A stretch of 37,733 bases of DNA from JAHDHW01 sp964551455 (GTDB lineage: Bacteria > Bacteroidota > Bacteroidia > Chitinophagales > Saprospiraceae), in the NCBI GenBank assembly GCA_964551455.1, contig CAZKDA010000019.1, positions 1-37,733 of the forward strand, in the 5' to 3' direction. The notes under the pieces were generated by a model. That model was not told the origin of the DNA. It saw only the letters and a list, made by a program, of their open reading frames with translations, and ran no database searches. The translations under genes were made by a program, and so were the position numbers. This document shows positions 18,720 through 27,107 of the stretch, in pieces (positions within the stretch are counted from its first letter, which is position 1; each line of letters begins with the position of its first letter).

Positions 18720-20873
18720 ATGCGAACCATTTTATCTGTTTTGCCGGCTGTTTTCTTATTTTGGAGCTGCCAGCCCTCTGAACCTAATACTCAAATTGGC
18801 GTACAAAACCCGGTTATGAAACTGACCTACCCAGAAACGAATTCCGTCGATCAAACGGACGACTATCACGGCACCCAAATTCCCGACCCCTACCGCTGGC
18901 TCGAAATCGACACCGCACAGGATGTAGAAGCCTGGGTAAAAACCCAAAACGAAGTCACTTTCGACTACCTCGAAAAAATCCCTTACCGCGAAAAGATCCG
19001 GCAACGTTATGAGGAGCTTTTCAACTACCCAAAACTCTCATCACCGTTCAAGGCCGGAGAATATTATTTTTTTTACAAAAACGACGGGCTGCAAAACCAG
19101 TCTGTTATTTATATCCAAAAAGGACTCGAAGGCGAACCGGAAGTGTTCATTGACCCCAACGAATTGTCGAAGGAAGGAACCGTAGCCATCAACCTGATCG
19201 GTTTTTCCAATGACGATAAATACGTGGCCTATTCGCGACAAGATGCCGGCTCCGACTGGCAGGAAATCTTTGTGATGGAAGTTGCCACCAAAAAACAATT
19301 ACCCGATCATTTGAAATGGGTCAAATTTTCAGGAGCTTCCTGGAAAGACGACGGTTTCTTTTACAGCCGCTACCCCGAACCTCAAAAAGGCCTGGAATAT
19401 TCCGCAGATAATAAATACCACTCCGTGTATTACCATAAGCTGGGAACAGATCAGTCGGAAGACAAGCTGGTTTACCGCGATGATAAAAATCCCGACATGT
19501 ACCATTTCGGCGGCGTTACGGAAGACGAGCGGTACTATATTATGTATGCTTCTCCGGGCACCGATGGTTTTGCTACCTATTATAAAGACCTCGGCAAAAA
19601 GGGTGATTTTGTGTTGCTTTTTGAAGGTTATAAAAACAAAAGCACCGTGATCCACAACATCGGCGATAAGTTTTTGGTGAGAACCAACATCGGCGCTCCC
19701 AAATACCGCCTCGTTGAAATTGATACCAAAAATCCGGCTCAGGAAAACTGGAAAGACATCATTCCAGAACAGGAAAACCTATTGCAAAGCGTATCCACCG
19801 GAGGAAGAAAACTGTTTGCCGACTACCTCAAAGATGCCACAACCCGGATTTTCCAGCATGATTATGACGGCAGCAACAAAAAAGAGATCAAACTACCCGG
19901 CCTGGGCAGCGCGGGAGGCTTTGGCGGCAAAGAAGAAGAAACCCTGCTTTTTTACACTTTCACTTCTTTCATCTACCCTAATACCATTTTCAAATACGAT
20001 GTAACCACCGGAACCTCAGAGCCATTTTTCAAAACCGAGCTGAAATTCAACCCGGAAGATTATGTTGAAAAACAAATATTCTACAAAAGCAAGGATGGAA
20101 CGGAAGTCCCCATGTTCATCGTCCATGCCAAAGACCTGAAAATGGATGGCAACAACCCAACCTATCTCTATGGCTACGGAGGTTTCAACGTCAGCCTTTC
20201 CCCATTCTTCAGCACCTCCCGTATGATTCTGTTGGAAAACGGCGGCGTTTTTGCCATGCCTAACCTCCGCGGTGGCGGCGAATACGGCGAAGCCTGGCAC
20301 GAAGCAGGAATGTTGCTCAATAAGCAAAACGTTTTTGATGATTTCATCGCAGCAGCCGAATACCTTATCAAGGAGCAATACACTACTCCGGCGAAGCTGG
20401 CGATAGCAGGAGGCTCCAACGGCGGCTTGCTGGTAGGCGCCGCCATGACCCAGCGCCCGGAGCTATTCGCTGTTGCTTTGCCCGCTGTCGGTGTGATGGA
20501 TATGCTTCGCTACCATAAATTCACCGTCGGCAAAGGCTGGATCGTGGAATACGGCTCGAGCGACGAACCGGAGCATTTCAAAAACCTGTTGTCCTATTCA
20601 CCGCTGCACAATCTCAAGGAAGGTGTGAAATACCCTTCCACCATGATCACCACCGCAGATCACGACGATCGCGTTGTGCCTGCACATTCCTTCAAATTTG
20701 CCGCACAACTCCAAAAAGTACATAAAGGAGACAACCCGGTCATCATCCGCATCGAAACCGACGCCGGGCACGGAGCCGGCAAACCGACCTCAAAGGTCAT
20801 CGAAGAGCAGGCCGACCTATGGTCGTTTGTGTTTTACAATACCAATGCGCCGGTGAAGTACCTGGAGAATTGA
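18720..20873 (+). CDS. Prolyl oligopeptidase family (S9A) lipoprotein
   Basis: 717 residues. The N-terminus (LSVLPAVFLFWSCQPSEP) is a lipoprotein signal, so the enzyme is exported and lipid-anchored. It then follows the prolyl oligopeptidase layout: an N-terminal segment (DDYHGTQIPDPYRWLE), a seven-bladed beta-propeller (about residues 110-440) and a C-terminal alpha/beta hydrolase. The catalytic Ser566 is in GGSNGGLLVG, the Asp in TADHDDRVVPAHS (649/650) and His684 in DAGHGAGKP. GGGEYGEAWHEAG is also diagnostic of S9A. It should cleave after proline in short peptides in the periplasm. The length is normal. It is monocistronic by appearance, followed by a long palindrome at 20875-20979. Confidence 0.94.
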   Translation: MRTILSVLPAVFLFWSCQPSEPNTQIGVQNPVMKLTYPETNSVDQTDDYHGTQIPDPYRWLEIDTAQDVEAWVKTQNEVTFDYLEKIPYREKIRQRYEELFNYPKLSSPFKAGEYYFFYKNDGLQNQSVIYIQKGLEGEPEVFIDPNELSKEGTVAINLIGFSNDDKYVAYSRQDAGSDWQEIFVMEVATKKQLPDHLKWVKFSGASWKDDGFFYSRYPEPQKGLEYSADNKYHSVYYHKLGTDQSEDKLVYRDDKNPDMYHFGGVTEDERYYIMYASPGTDGFATYYKDLGKKGDFVLLFEGYKNKSTVIHNIGDKFLVRTNIGAPKYRLVEIDTKNPAQENWKDIIPEQENLLQSVSTGGRKLFADYLKDATTRIFQHDYDGSNKKEIKLPGLGSAGGFGGKEEETLLFYTFTSFIYPNTIFKYDVTTGTSEPFFKTELKFNPEDYVEKQIFYKSKDGTEVPMFIVHAKDLKMDGNNPTYLYGYGGFNVSLSPFFSTSRMILLENGGVFAMPNLRGGGEYGEAWHEAGMLLNKQNVFDDFIAAAEYLIKEQYTTPAKLAIAGGSNGGLLVGAAMTQRPELFAVALPAVGVMDMLRYHKFTVGKGWIVEYGSSDEPEHFKNLLSYSPLHNLKEGVKYPSTMITTADHDDRVVPAHSFKFAAQLQKVHKGDNPVIIRIETDAGHGAGKPTSKVIEEQADLWSFVFYNTNAPVKYLEN

Positions 20874-20874
20874 A

Positions 20875-20979
20875 AGGTGGATGGAACGCGGAAGACGCGG
20901 ATATGACGGATTTACACAGATAAAAACATCGGCGTGGATCAGGCACGATCAGCGTTTTCCGCGTTCCATTTAACCACCT
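20875..20979. repeat. 105-bp intergenic palindrome
   Basis: AGGTGG plus TGGAACGCGGAA (20875-20893) mirror TTCCGCGTTCCA plus CCACCT (20957-20979). The 12-bp core is perfect. The interior is rich in ACGGAT/GATC words. It resembles a mobile intergenic palindrome and may also act as a terminator for the peptidase gene. Confidence 0.65.
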
Positions 20980-21151
20980 CGATCCGGTTTCCGTTTACAA
21001 GTTTTAGCGGGGTTTCCTGAATTTTTAATATTTTACGGGCGAAACATTACAACCAGATTAAATTATTGGTGTTGGATAATGTTATGTTGAGCGGAGCTGA
21101 CAACAATTTAGCGCATAGCTCGTAAAAAATATTAGAAATTTGTTTTTCAAG

Positions 21152-22393
21152 ATGGAGGTAGAAAATTCATTATTGCTTGATATTGAGGCTTATATTACCA
21201 ACTTTATTTCGGAGCAGGTACCGAAAGAATTTGCATATCACGATATTACGCATACGCTCGACGTTGTCGCTTCGGTTCAGGAGATCGCATCCTCGTTCGA
21301 GTTGAGTGATGAAGAGATGGAAATACTGACGATAGCAGCCTGGTTTCACGATCTGGGATACGACAAAGGCTCCGTAGGGCATGAAGAACGAAGCGCGAAA
21401 TATGCCTCCGATTACCTGGGAAAAGACGGTTATCCTCCTGAGAAAATAAAGATCATCCAGGATTGTATCATTGCCACCAAAATGCCACACAAACCGGAAA
21501 CGCTTTTGCAACGCATCTTGTGCGATGCGGATCTAAGTTATTTAGGGCAAGTGGTTTATTGGGACAGGTGCAGCCGATTCAGGCAGGAACTCACCCTCAC
21601 GCAAAACTCCGTGATGACGGAATTGGAATGGATTGAATTTGAGTTGAAATTCATCAACCAACATCAGTTTCACACAAACGTAGCCCGGCAATTGTACGAA
21701 AAGAGAAAAGAAAAGCACATCCGGCAATTGAAAAAACAGCTATGGCGCCTCAAGCCCGACGAAGTGCCAACAGTCGATGATATGGCGTCGCTGGAAAAAC
21801 AAAAGAAAAAAAGCCGCAAATCCCAAACGGATTCCGGCGACAACGACGATCCGGGTTTGAAAAACTACAACCTGAGCAGAGGTGTGGAAACGATGTTCCG
21901 GACTACGTACCGCACTCATGTCAATCTCAGCTCTATCGCCGACAATAAGGCCAATATCATGCTCAGTATCAACGCGATTGTCATCTCCATTGTGGTTTCA
22001 ACGCTTTTGCCGAAGATCCTCGACAACTCAAATCTGTTTATACCGACGATCATCCTGCTGACCGTGTGCCTGTTGTCTATCATTTTTGCAACACTGTCCA
22101 CAAGGCCAAAGATCACGGAGGGTAAGTCCACTATCGAAGACATCAAACAGGGGCGTTCGAATCTCCTCTTTTTTGGAAATTTTTACAACATGAACCTCGA
22201 AGATTTTCACTGGGGGATGAAAGAAATGATCAAAGACCCCGAGTTTGTTTACAGTTCCATGACCAGAGACCTTTATTTCCTCGGCGTTGTACTGGCAAAG
22301 AAATACCGTTACCTCCGCATCTGTTACAGTATTTTTATGTTTGGCCTGGTGATCTCCGTCGCTGCTTTTGCGATCGCATTGGTGATGAGTTAA
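21152..22393 (+). CDS. HD-domain phosphohydrolase fused to a PycTM (Pycsar effector-like) membrane domain
   Basis: 413 residues from the ATG at 21152; a TTG four codons upstream is a poor alternative. Residues about 20-135 are an HD domain with intact metal ligands: YHDITHT (His30/34), FHDLGYD (His66-Asp67), GHEERS (His77) and CDAD (Asp125). A basic linker with many Lys/Arg follows (about 180-230). Residues about 245-411 match PycTM: TYRTHVNLSSIADNKANIML and hydrophobic spans near 268-288, 297-316 and 388-411. PycTM proteins are the membrane effectors of Pycsar anti-phage systems, activated by cyclic pyrimidine nucleotides; HD enzymes hydrolyse nucleotides. No pyrimidine cyclase gene is present. 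Ferritin follows. This fused form may be a housekeeping or self-limiting version. Confidence 0.85.
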   Translation: MEVENSLLLDIEAYITNFISEQVPKEFAYHDITHTLDVVASVQEIASSFELSDEEMEILTIAAWFHDLGYDKGSVGHEERSAKYASDYLGKDGYPPEKIKIIQDCIIATKMPHKPETLLQRILCDADLSYLGQVVYWDRCSRFRQELTLTQNSVMTELEWIEFELKFINQHQFHTNVARQLYEKRKEKHIRQLKKQLWRLKPDEVPTVDDMASLEKQKKKSRKSQTDSGDNDDPGLKNYNLSRGVETMFRTTYRTHVNLSSIADNKANIMLSINAIVISIVVSTLLPKILDNSNLFIPTIILLTVCLLSIIFATLSTRPKITEGKSTIEDIKQGRSNLLFFGNFYNMNLEDFHWGMKEMIKDPEFVYSSMTRDLYFLGVVLAKKYRYLRICYSIFMFGLVISVAAFAIALVMS

Positions 22394-22411
22394 GGGATTT
22401 TCAGATTTCAG

Positions 22412-22434
22412 AACTTGTGAGGCCTGCGGCGTTA
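22412..22434 (+). repeat. Dispersed 23-bp repeat, copy 2
   Basis: AACTTGTGAGGCCTGCGGCG then TTA, 20/23 identical to 316-338. It lies between the HD-PycTM gene and ferritin. Just downstream is a duplicated AGTGAAC (about 22466-22481). Confidence 0.5.
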
Positions 22435-22555
22435 AGAAAGATGCAAGATTTTGTAAATAGAAAACAGTGAACAGTGAACAGAAACGAGCAATCACGCCGC
22501 TGGTGTGGCAAGCTAAAAACTCACAACTACATTATCGATTCACTGAGGATTTGAT

Positions 22556-22563
22556 TATACTTG
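22556..22563 (+). promoter_or_regulatory. Near-consensus -7 box TATACTTG for ferritin
   Basis: One mismatch to TAnnTTTG, 36 nt before the ATG at 22599. It lies inside the longer open frame, which supports the internal start of the ferritin gene. Confidence 0.4.
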
Positions 22564-22598
22564 CAAATTCATTTTTAAACCAAAAAAACTATCCGGGT

Positions 22599-23132
22599 AT
22601 GATTTCAAAGAAAATGGAAATGGCGCTCAACAGACAAATAGAAATGGAAGGATATGCTTCGTTTTTGTATTTGTCGATGGCGGCATGGTGCGAGCAGCAA
22701 GGCATGGAAGGATCGTCAAAATTCATGTACCGGCAATCGGAGGAAGAACGCGGGCACATGCTGCGGATATTTCATTATATCAGCGAAGTCGATGGTCATG
22801 CCATAGCTCCTGCGATCAAACAACCTCCCGTAAAATTTGAATCCCTTCCGGCGCTCTTCAAGGAAGTTTACGAGCACGAACAAAAAGTCACATCAGCTAT
22901 CAACAAACTGGTCGATCAGTGCTATGAAGAAAATGACTACGTTACGCTCAATTTTTTGCAATGGTACATCCAGGAACAGCGTGAAGAAGAAGCCCTCATG
23001 CGCACCATCATCGACAAGATCAAATTGATCGGCGACGGCCCGCAATCTCTGTTTTACATCGACAAAGAAGTGGAAAAGATCAACGTTCAAACCGAAAAGG
23101 CGGAGGCTGTTGACGAGGAGCCTGAAATATAA
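22599..23132 (+). CDS. Ferritin
   Basis: The frame is open from 22467, but the 44 extra residues do not look like ferritin. The ATG at 22599 gives MISKKMEMALNRQIEMEGYA, the normal bacterial ferritin start, and a likely promoter sits just before it. The 177-residue protein is the four-helix bundle that oxidises and stores iron as a 24-mer in the cytoplasm. Ferroxidase ligands are visible as the Glu of IEMEGYASFLYL (helix A), EEERGH (helix B, Glu and His) and the Glu and Gln residues of YIQEQREEEALM (helix D). The extra C-terminal tail (VQTEKAEAVDEEPEI) is acidic. Regulation by Fur cannot be seen. Confidence 0.93.
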   Translation: MISKKMEMALNRQIEMEGYASFLYLSMAAWCEQQGMEGSSKFMYRQSEEERGHMLRIFHYISEVDGHAIAPAIKQPPVKFESLPALFKEVYEHEQKVTSAINKLVDQCYEENDYVTLNFLQWYIQEQREEEALMRTIIDKIKLIGDGPQSLFYIDKEVEKINVQTEKAEAVDEEPEI

Positions 23133-23279
23133 TCTTCGGAATTTTTAATCATTTTGCCCGCAATACAGCTTTCCAGTTTGTTTTATTTTTTCTAAATTGT
23201 AGAAAGATTCCCAATCTTCCCCCCTCGATTTCAATCCGTTTTCGACCCAAACATCAATAACGAACAAACTTACGCTGTA

Positions 23280-23699
23280 ATGGAAAACGAGATACTCGAT
23301 TATTTCGCCGATAATGAATATTACAAGGGGCGGATCATTGCCATCAAATATTTTTACTTCGAATCACAGGCAAGTCTTTATGAAGCCAGGTTGAAACAGG
23401 CGGGCATTCGCTGTTTTGTTTCCAACGTCAACACCATCACTGCCTTCCCGCTCGGCGATGGCGGCATAGGTTTGCACATCCGCGAAAAAGACCGCAATGA
23501 AGCCATGCAGATCATCAGCCAACTTGACAACAACAACCTCCACGACCAAAACGATTTTTCTTTTCACGATGCCGACGAAGACGACATCAGATATTTCATG
23601 GCCGTCGATCAGCGCAACCATAAAATGGATCGCGGATATGTGGTTTTAGTCATCATTTTATTGCTCCTCGTACTCAGTTCCTTTTTGTTCGCTATGTAA
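23280..23699 (+). CDS. DUF2007 domain protein with C-terminal membrane anchor
   Basis: 139 residues. Residues about 18-82 form the DUF2007 fold (a putative signal-transducing, ferredoxin-like module): YFYFESQASLYEARLKQAGI, CFVSN, a GDGGIGLHIREKDRNEAMQI segment and a basic/acidic spacer. The C-terminus (YVVLVIILLLLVLSSFLFAM) is one transmembrane helix. The family often recognises or presents other proteins, but no specific role is known. It probably sits on the inner membrane with the globular part in the cytoplasm. It is about 150 nt downstream of ferritin and probably separately transcribed. Confidence 0.8.
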   Translation: MENEILDYFADNEYYKGRIIAIKYFYFESQASLYEARLKQAGIRCFVSNVNTITAFPLGDGGIGLHIREKDRNEAMQIISQLDNNNLHDQNDFSFHDADEDDIRYFMAVDQRNHKMDRGYVVLVIILLLLVLSSFLFAM

Positions 23700-24124
23700 A
23701 ACCTCCCCGCATTTAATTTTATAAACCCAGAAAATTTTTCCGGTTCTGATCAGTGAAAATCACTTTTTCAGCCTTCATTTTCCCTGTTCGGTGAAAAAGC
23801 TGTGCTGTTTAGTTATTTTTATAAAGAAAAAATTTAACTTGTAAGCGTTTCACCGACAATTGACTATTCCTGAATCTCTTTACCGTTTACCTGAAAGCCT
23901 TCAGGCTCATTGATTTTTTATTGCTTTTTTGTAAAATCGTTTATCTTTTCTGACCGGAAAATAATCTGTTTGAAATTGTAATTTTGTCCTTTTTTAAAAT
24001 ATTCAACCATGGATTAAAAAAATACACCCGGAAACACAAAGCAAAATGAACATATAAAAAACACATCCGGATGATTGGAACACTTCGGATGATTTTTTGA
24101 AATACTACACAACACTTAAATCCC
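23700..24124. other. Intergenic region upstream of the helical hypothetical gene
   Basis: It contains an AGTGA-AAA-TCACT dyad near 23750, a small CCTGAA/TTCAGG hairpin at 23890-23905, and a direct repeat CGGATGATT at 24068-24076 and 24086-24094 (18-bp spacing), partly inside the palindrome CATCCGGATG (24064-24073). The last could be an operator just upstream of the ATG at 24125. No gene is seen. Confidence 0.5.
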
Positions 24125-25624
24125 ATGAAAGTCCCAACCGATAACCTATTCCAATTGGTGCATGCCATGACCGCGTCCGAAAAGCGGTATTTCAAAAGAC
24201 ATTATGCCTCAGAGGCAGGCGCATTGACCGAACTTTTCGACTTCATCAACACACTCAAACAGTACGATGAAGATGCCGTAAAAACGTATTTCCGCAATAC
24301 CAAAATTTCAACCCATTTAAAAGTTTACAAAGTACAACTGGCAGACTTACTGCTGAAAACCCTGACTTCTTATCACAATAAAAAATCCATCAGAAGCAAG
24401 ATCCGCATCGGCCTTGAGGAGATCGAGCTGCTGATGACCAAACAACTATATGGCCTGGCTCATACCCGCATCAAAAAAGTAAAGGAGCTTTGTTTGAAAT
24501 ATGAGGAACTGGAATACATTTTTTCGGTTCTTTTCTTCGAGATCATGATCAACTCGTTTTTCGATATCCAGTTGAAACCTTCCGAGTATCCGGCGCTTGA
24601 GGAACTGGAAAAATACACCGATTCCATCAAAAATGTTTACAAACTCAAGAAGGTGAATTTTGCTTTGCACGATAAAAGTAATAATGAGCTTACGCAAAAA
24701 CTGACCGCCGAAGAACAGGCACATTACACTAAAATCCTTGAAAATGAATTAAAACGCGATGAGCAACAGGGTTTGACCTTCAACGAAAAATACTACCTCA
24801 ACAGCTCTCTTTCGCTCATCAGCAAGCTCTCCGGCGACGATCCGGCAAAGGAATATCTTTTCAAAAAAAGGAATGTGGAATTGTTTGAAAACAATCCGCA
24901 TTTTATTGAAAACCACACGAGTTATTACTATGCGGCCTTATTCAATTTTTTGATCTGTTGCCGCAAAATGGGTAAAAACAGCGAGCTGAACCAGGGCATC
25001 CAAAAGATCAAAGACCTGACCGATGCCTACCCCTTTCTCAAGCGAAATCTGATCTTCGTGTATTATCTGGAGATCAAACACCATTTTCAGAATAAAAACT
25101 ATGCGTATCTGACCAACAACCTGGAAGCGATTGTTAAAAAACATATCAAAAAATACAACCAGGCAGAAGACACGATGCCAGCCTTGTGTTTCATTTATTT
25201 TACGCTGACTTATATGCTGACCGACCAGCCGCAAGCCGTACAGTATTATCTTCGGCGATTGCAGGCTATGTCAAAAAACCTCAACCCCAGCTACGCCCGG
25301 TTTTTTGACATCCTGGAGCTGATCAGCCATTACGAAACCGGAGATTTTATGGTCATTCAGAATTTACTTAGCTCTTTAAAAAGAAAGGTGAAAAAGCAGG
25401 AAGAGCTTAAACCGTTTTACAAGGAAATGCTCGATTTTTTTAGCCAGTTGATAAAGATCAACAACGACGTGGAACGCCGCCAACTCGTCGATTCATTCAA
25501 CCGGAAAACCGAGCAGTTTAAAGACGACGGCGTTTTCAATCTTTTAAAGGTGTTTTTGCTGGACGAGTGGTTGGAGGCAATTCGCAATAATATGTCTTAT
25601 TCAGATGTGATCGTCAAAAATTGA
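24125..25624 (+). CDS. Hypothetical helical (TPR-like) protein
   Basis: The 499-residue protein has no signal peptide and no recognisable enzyme motif. It is almost entirely predicted alpha-helix, rich in Lys/Glu/Leu/Tyr. Repeated helical hairpins such as LYGLAHTRIKKVKELCLKYE, TPR-like pairing in the middle and a final helix (DEWLEAIRNNMSYSDVIVKN) suggest a superhelical scaffold. The N-terminus (VPTDNLFQLVHAMTASEKRY) resembles a lineage-restricted group I believe recurs in Saprospiria genomes, but I cannot name the family. Function is unknown. A direct-repeat motif precedes it, and a compact small transcription unit lies just downstream. Confidence 0.75.
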   Translation: MKVPTDNLFQLVHAMTASEKRYFKRHYASEAGALTELFDFINTLKQYDEDAVKTYFRNTKISTHLKVYKVQLADLLLKTLTSYHNKKSIRSKIRIGLEEIELLMTKQLYGLAHTRIKKVKELCLKYEELEYIFSVLFFEIMINSFFDIQLKPSEYPALEELEKYTDSIKNVYKLKKVNFALHDKSNNELTQKLTAEEQAHYTKILENELKRDEQQGLTFNEKYYLNSSLSLISKLSGDDPAKEYLFKKRNVELFENNPHFIENHTSYYYAALFNFLICCRKMGKNSELNQGIQKIKDLTDAYPFLKRNLIFVYYLEIKHHFQNKNYAYLTNNLEAIVKKHIKKYNQAEDTMPALCFIYFTLTYMLTDQPQAVQYYLRRLQAMSKNLNPSYARFFDILELISHYETGDFMVIQNLLSSLKRKVKKQEELKPFYKEMLDFFSQLIKINNDVERRQLVDSFNRKTEQFKDDGVFNLLKVFLLDEWLEAIRNNMSYSDVIVKN

Positions 25625-25672
25625 TTATGCGAAAAAAAATAACACCTTTTACCTATTTCTTATGTCGAATCT

Positions 25673-25703
25673 TTTGATAACCAAAAAGTTAATAGTACCT
25701 TTC
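25673..25703 (+). promoter_or_regulatory. Full Bacteroidota promoter: TTTG-N19-TACCTTTC
   Basis: TTTG (25673-25676), a 19-nt spacer, then TACCTTTC (25696-25703). The spacing is exactly that of Bacteroidota housekeeping promoters (-33 TTTG, -7 TAnnTTTG); one base of the -7 box differs. It is the most complete promoter noticed in this window. Confidence 0.65.
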
Positions 25704-25755
25704 GGGTATAATCATACTATGTGAAACATTTATTTAAACAAACATTACTAAAAAG

Positions 25756-25830
25756 ATGACAAAAGTAGTTTATCCGGGCTTCCGCCTGCAACAACGTCGT
25801 GAAGATGTTGATGTTGAGATCAAAGTTTGA
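25756..25830 (+). CDS. Possible small protein (24 aa) in its own transcription unit
   Basis: ATG at 25756, TGA at 25828-25830. The peptide is MTKVVYPGFRLQQRREDVDV then EIKV. It is charged (QQRRED, basic then acidic), not hydrophobic, with no cysteines and no known family. A complete promoter lies about 55-80 nt upstream and a terminator 35 nt downstream. The transcript of about 180 nt is therefore punctuated on both sides and contains almost nothing else. The frame could instead be incidental, with the RNA itself functional. Confidence 0.35.
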   Translation: MTKVVYPGFRLQQRREDVDVEIKV

Positions 25831-25865
25831 TCGCTTTTTTTAACACTAGAAACATGAAAAAACAG

Positions 25866-25897
25866 AAGGGACTGTCGCTTAGGCGCAGTCCCTTTTT
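25866..25897. terminator. Hairpin terminator (bulged stem, T-tract)
   Basis: AAGGGACTG-T-CGC-TTAG-GCG-CAGTCCCTT: a 12-bp stem with one bulged T, followed by TTTTT. It closes the small transcript and probably also the convergent hppD gene. Confidence 0.8.
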
Positions 25898-25923
25898 GTT
25901 TGATGGCATTGCCATTTCGCAAC

Positions 25924-27048
25924 TTACAATGTGCCGCGCAATGCCTGCTCTCTTTCTATTGCTTCAAACAAGGCTTTGAAATTTCCTTTGCCAAATGACT
26001 TGGCGCCTTTTCGCTGGATGATCTCGTAAAATACCGTCGGGCGATCCTGCACAGGTTTTGTAAATATCTGGAGCAGGTAGCCGTCGTCGTCGCGATCCAC
26101 GAGAATATTGAGGGCTTTCAGATCTTCGATGCTTTCATCGATCTTGCCCACGCGTTCCAGTACTGTTTCGTAATAATTGTCAGGAACCCGTAAAAAGTCA
26201 ACGCCATTCTTTCTCAACTGACCAACGGTTTTGATAATATCGTCGGTAGCGATGGCGATGTGCTGAACACCGGCGCAGCGGTAAAAATCGAGGTATTCTT
26301 CGATCTGGGATTTTTTCAATCCTTTGGCCGGCTCGTTGATCGGGAATTTTACATAACCGTTTCCATTGGAAACCACCTTGCTCATCAGCGCAGTGTATTC
26401 CGTTGATATGTCTTTGTCGTCAAAAGTGATCAGCAGCTTAAAGCCCATCACATCCTGATAGAACTGAACCCACTTGTTCATATCGCCCAGCTCGACGTTG
26501 CCTACGCAGTGATCTACAAACTTCAGCCCGACAGACGTCGATGGACAAAGCCCCTCGCGCGCCTCGTAGCCGGGCATGAAAACACCTCTGTAGTTTTTAC
26601 GCTCGACAAAAGTGTGGATGGTTTCGCCATAAGTTTGGATAGAAGCGGTTTTTACTTCGCCGAAATCGTCGGTCAACGTTTTCACGGGAGCTACAGAAAC
26701 GGCGCCTCTCTCAATGGCAGTTTGATAAGCATACTCCGCATCATCCACCCAAAGGGCAAGCACTTTCACACCGTCGCCATGCTCGTGGACGTGCCTGGAA
26801 ATGTCGTGTTCGGGATGCAACGCTGAAGTCAGCACCAGCCTGATCTTGTCCTGCTGGAGGACGTAGGAGCAGGTGTCGCGATAGCCGGTTTCGGGGCCTC
26901 GGTATGCTACGAGCGAATATCCAAAAGCCATTTGGTAATAAAAAGCGGATTGCTTGGCGTTGCCGACATAAAATTCGATATAATCGGTTCCGTTCAACGG
27001 GAAAGCATCCTTTTGAGTAGTTGCAGTAGATTTGGTTAAGGTTTGCAT
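25924..27048 (-). CDS. hppD: 4-hydroxyphenylpyruvate dioxygenase
   Basis: The 374-residue non-haem Fe(II) enzyme converts 4-hydroxyphenylpyruvate to homogentisate in tyrosine breakdown. It has the usual two-barrel vicinal-oxygen-chelate architecture. The three iron ligands are readable: His180 (LKFVDHCVGN), His263 (AGVQHIAIATDD) and Glu342 (PTVFYEIIQRKG). The C-terminal GAKSFGKGNFKALFEAIERE closes the active site as in the family. Length is normal and the gene intact. It is the last gene of marR-hmgA-hppD, 59 nt after hmgA, so it is very likely co-transcribed with the next enzyme of the pathway. Confidence 0.96.
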   Translation of the reverse strand: MQTLTKSTATTQKDAFPLNGTDYIEFYVGNAKQSAFYYQMAFGYSLVAYRGPETGYRDTCSYVLQQDKIRLVLTSALHPEHDISRHVHEHGDGVKVLALWVDDAEYAYQTAIERGAVSVAPVKTLTDDFGEVKTASIQTYGETIHTFVERKNYRGVFMPGYEAREGLCPSTSVGLKFVDHCVGNVELGDMNKWVQFYQDVMGFKLLITFDDKDISTEYTALMSKVVSNGNGYVKFPINEPAKGLKKSQIEEYLDFYRCAGVQHIAIATDDIIKTVGQLRKNGVDFLRVPDNYYETVLERVGKIDESIEDLKALNILVDRDDDGYLLQIFTKPVQDRPTVFYEIIQRKGAKSFGKGNFKALFEAIEREQALRGTL

Positions 27049-27107
27049 ATTTTAAAATATTACGATTTTTTAAAAAAGAATTTTCATAAAAATGGTTGAA
27101 ACAACAA

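Noticed and set aside
22467..22598. N-terminal extension of ferritin
   Set aside because: It is unlike the family and contains a likely promoter; the ATG at 22599 is the standard start.
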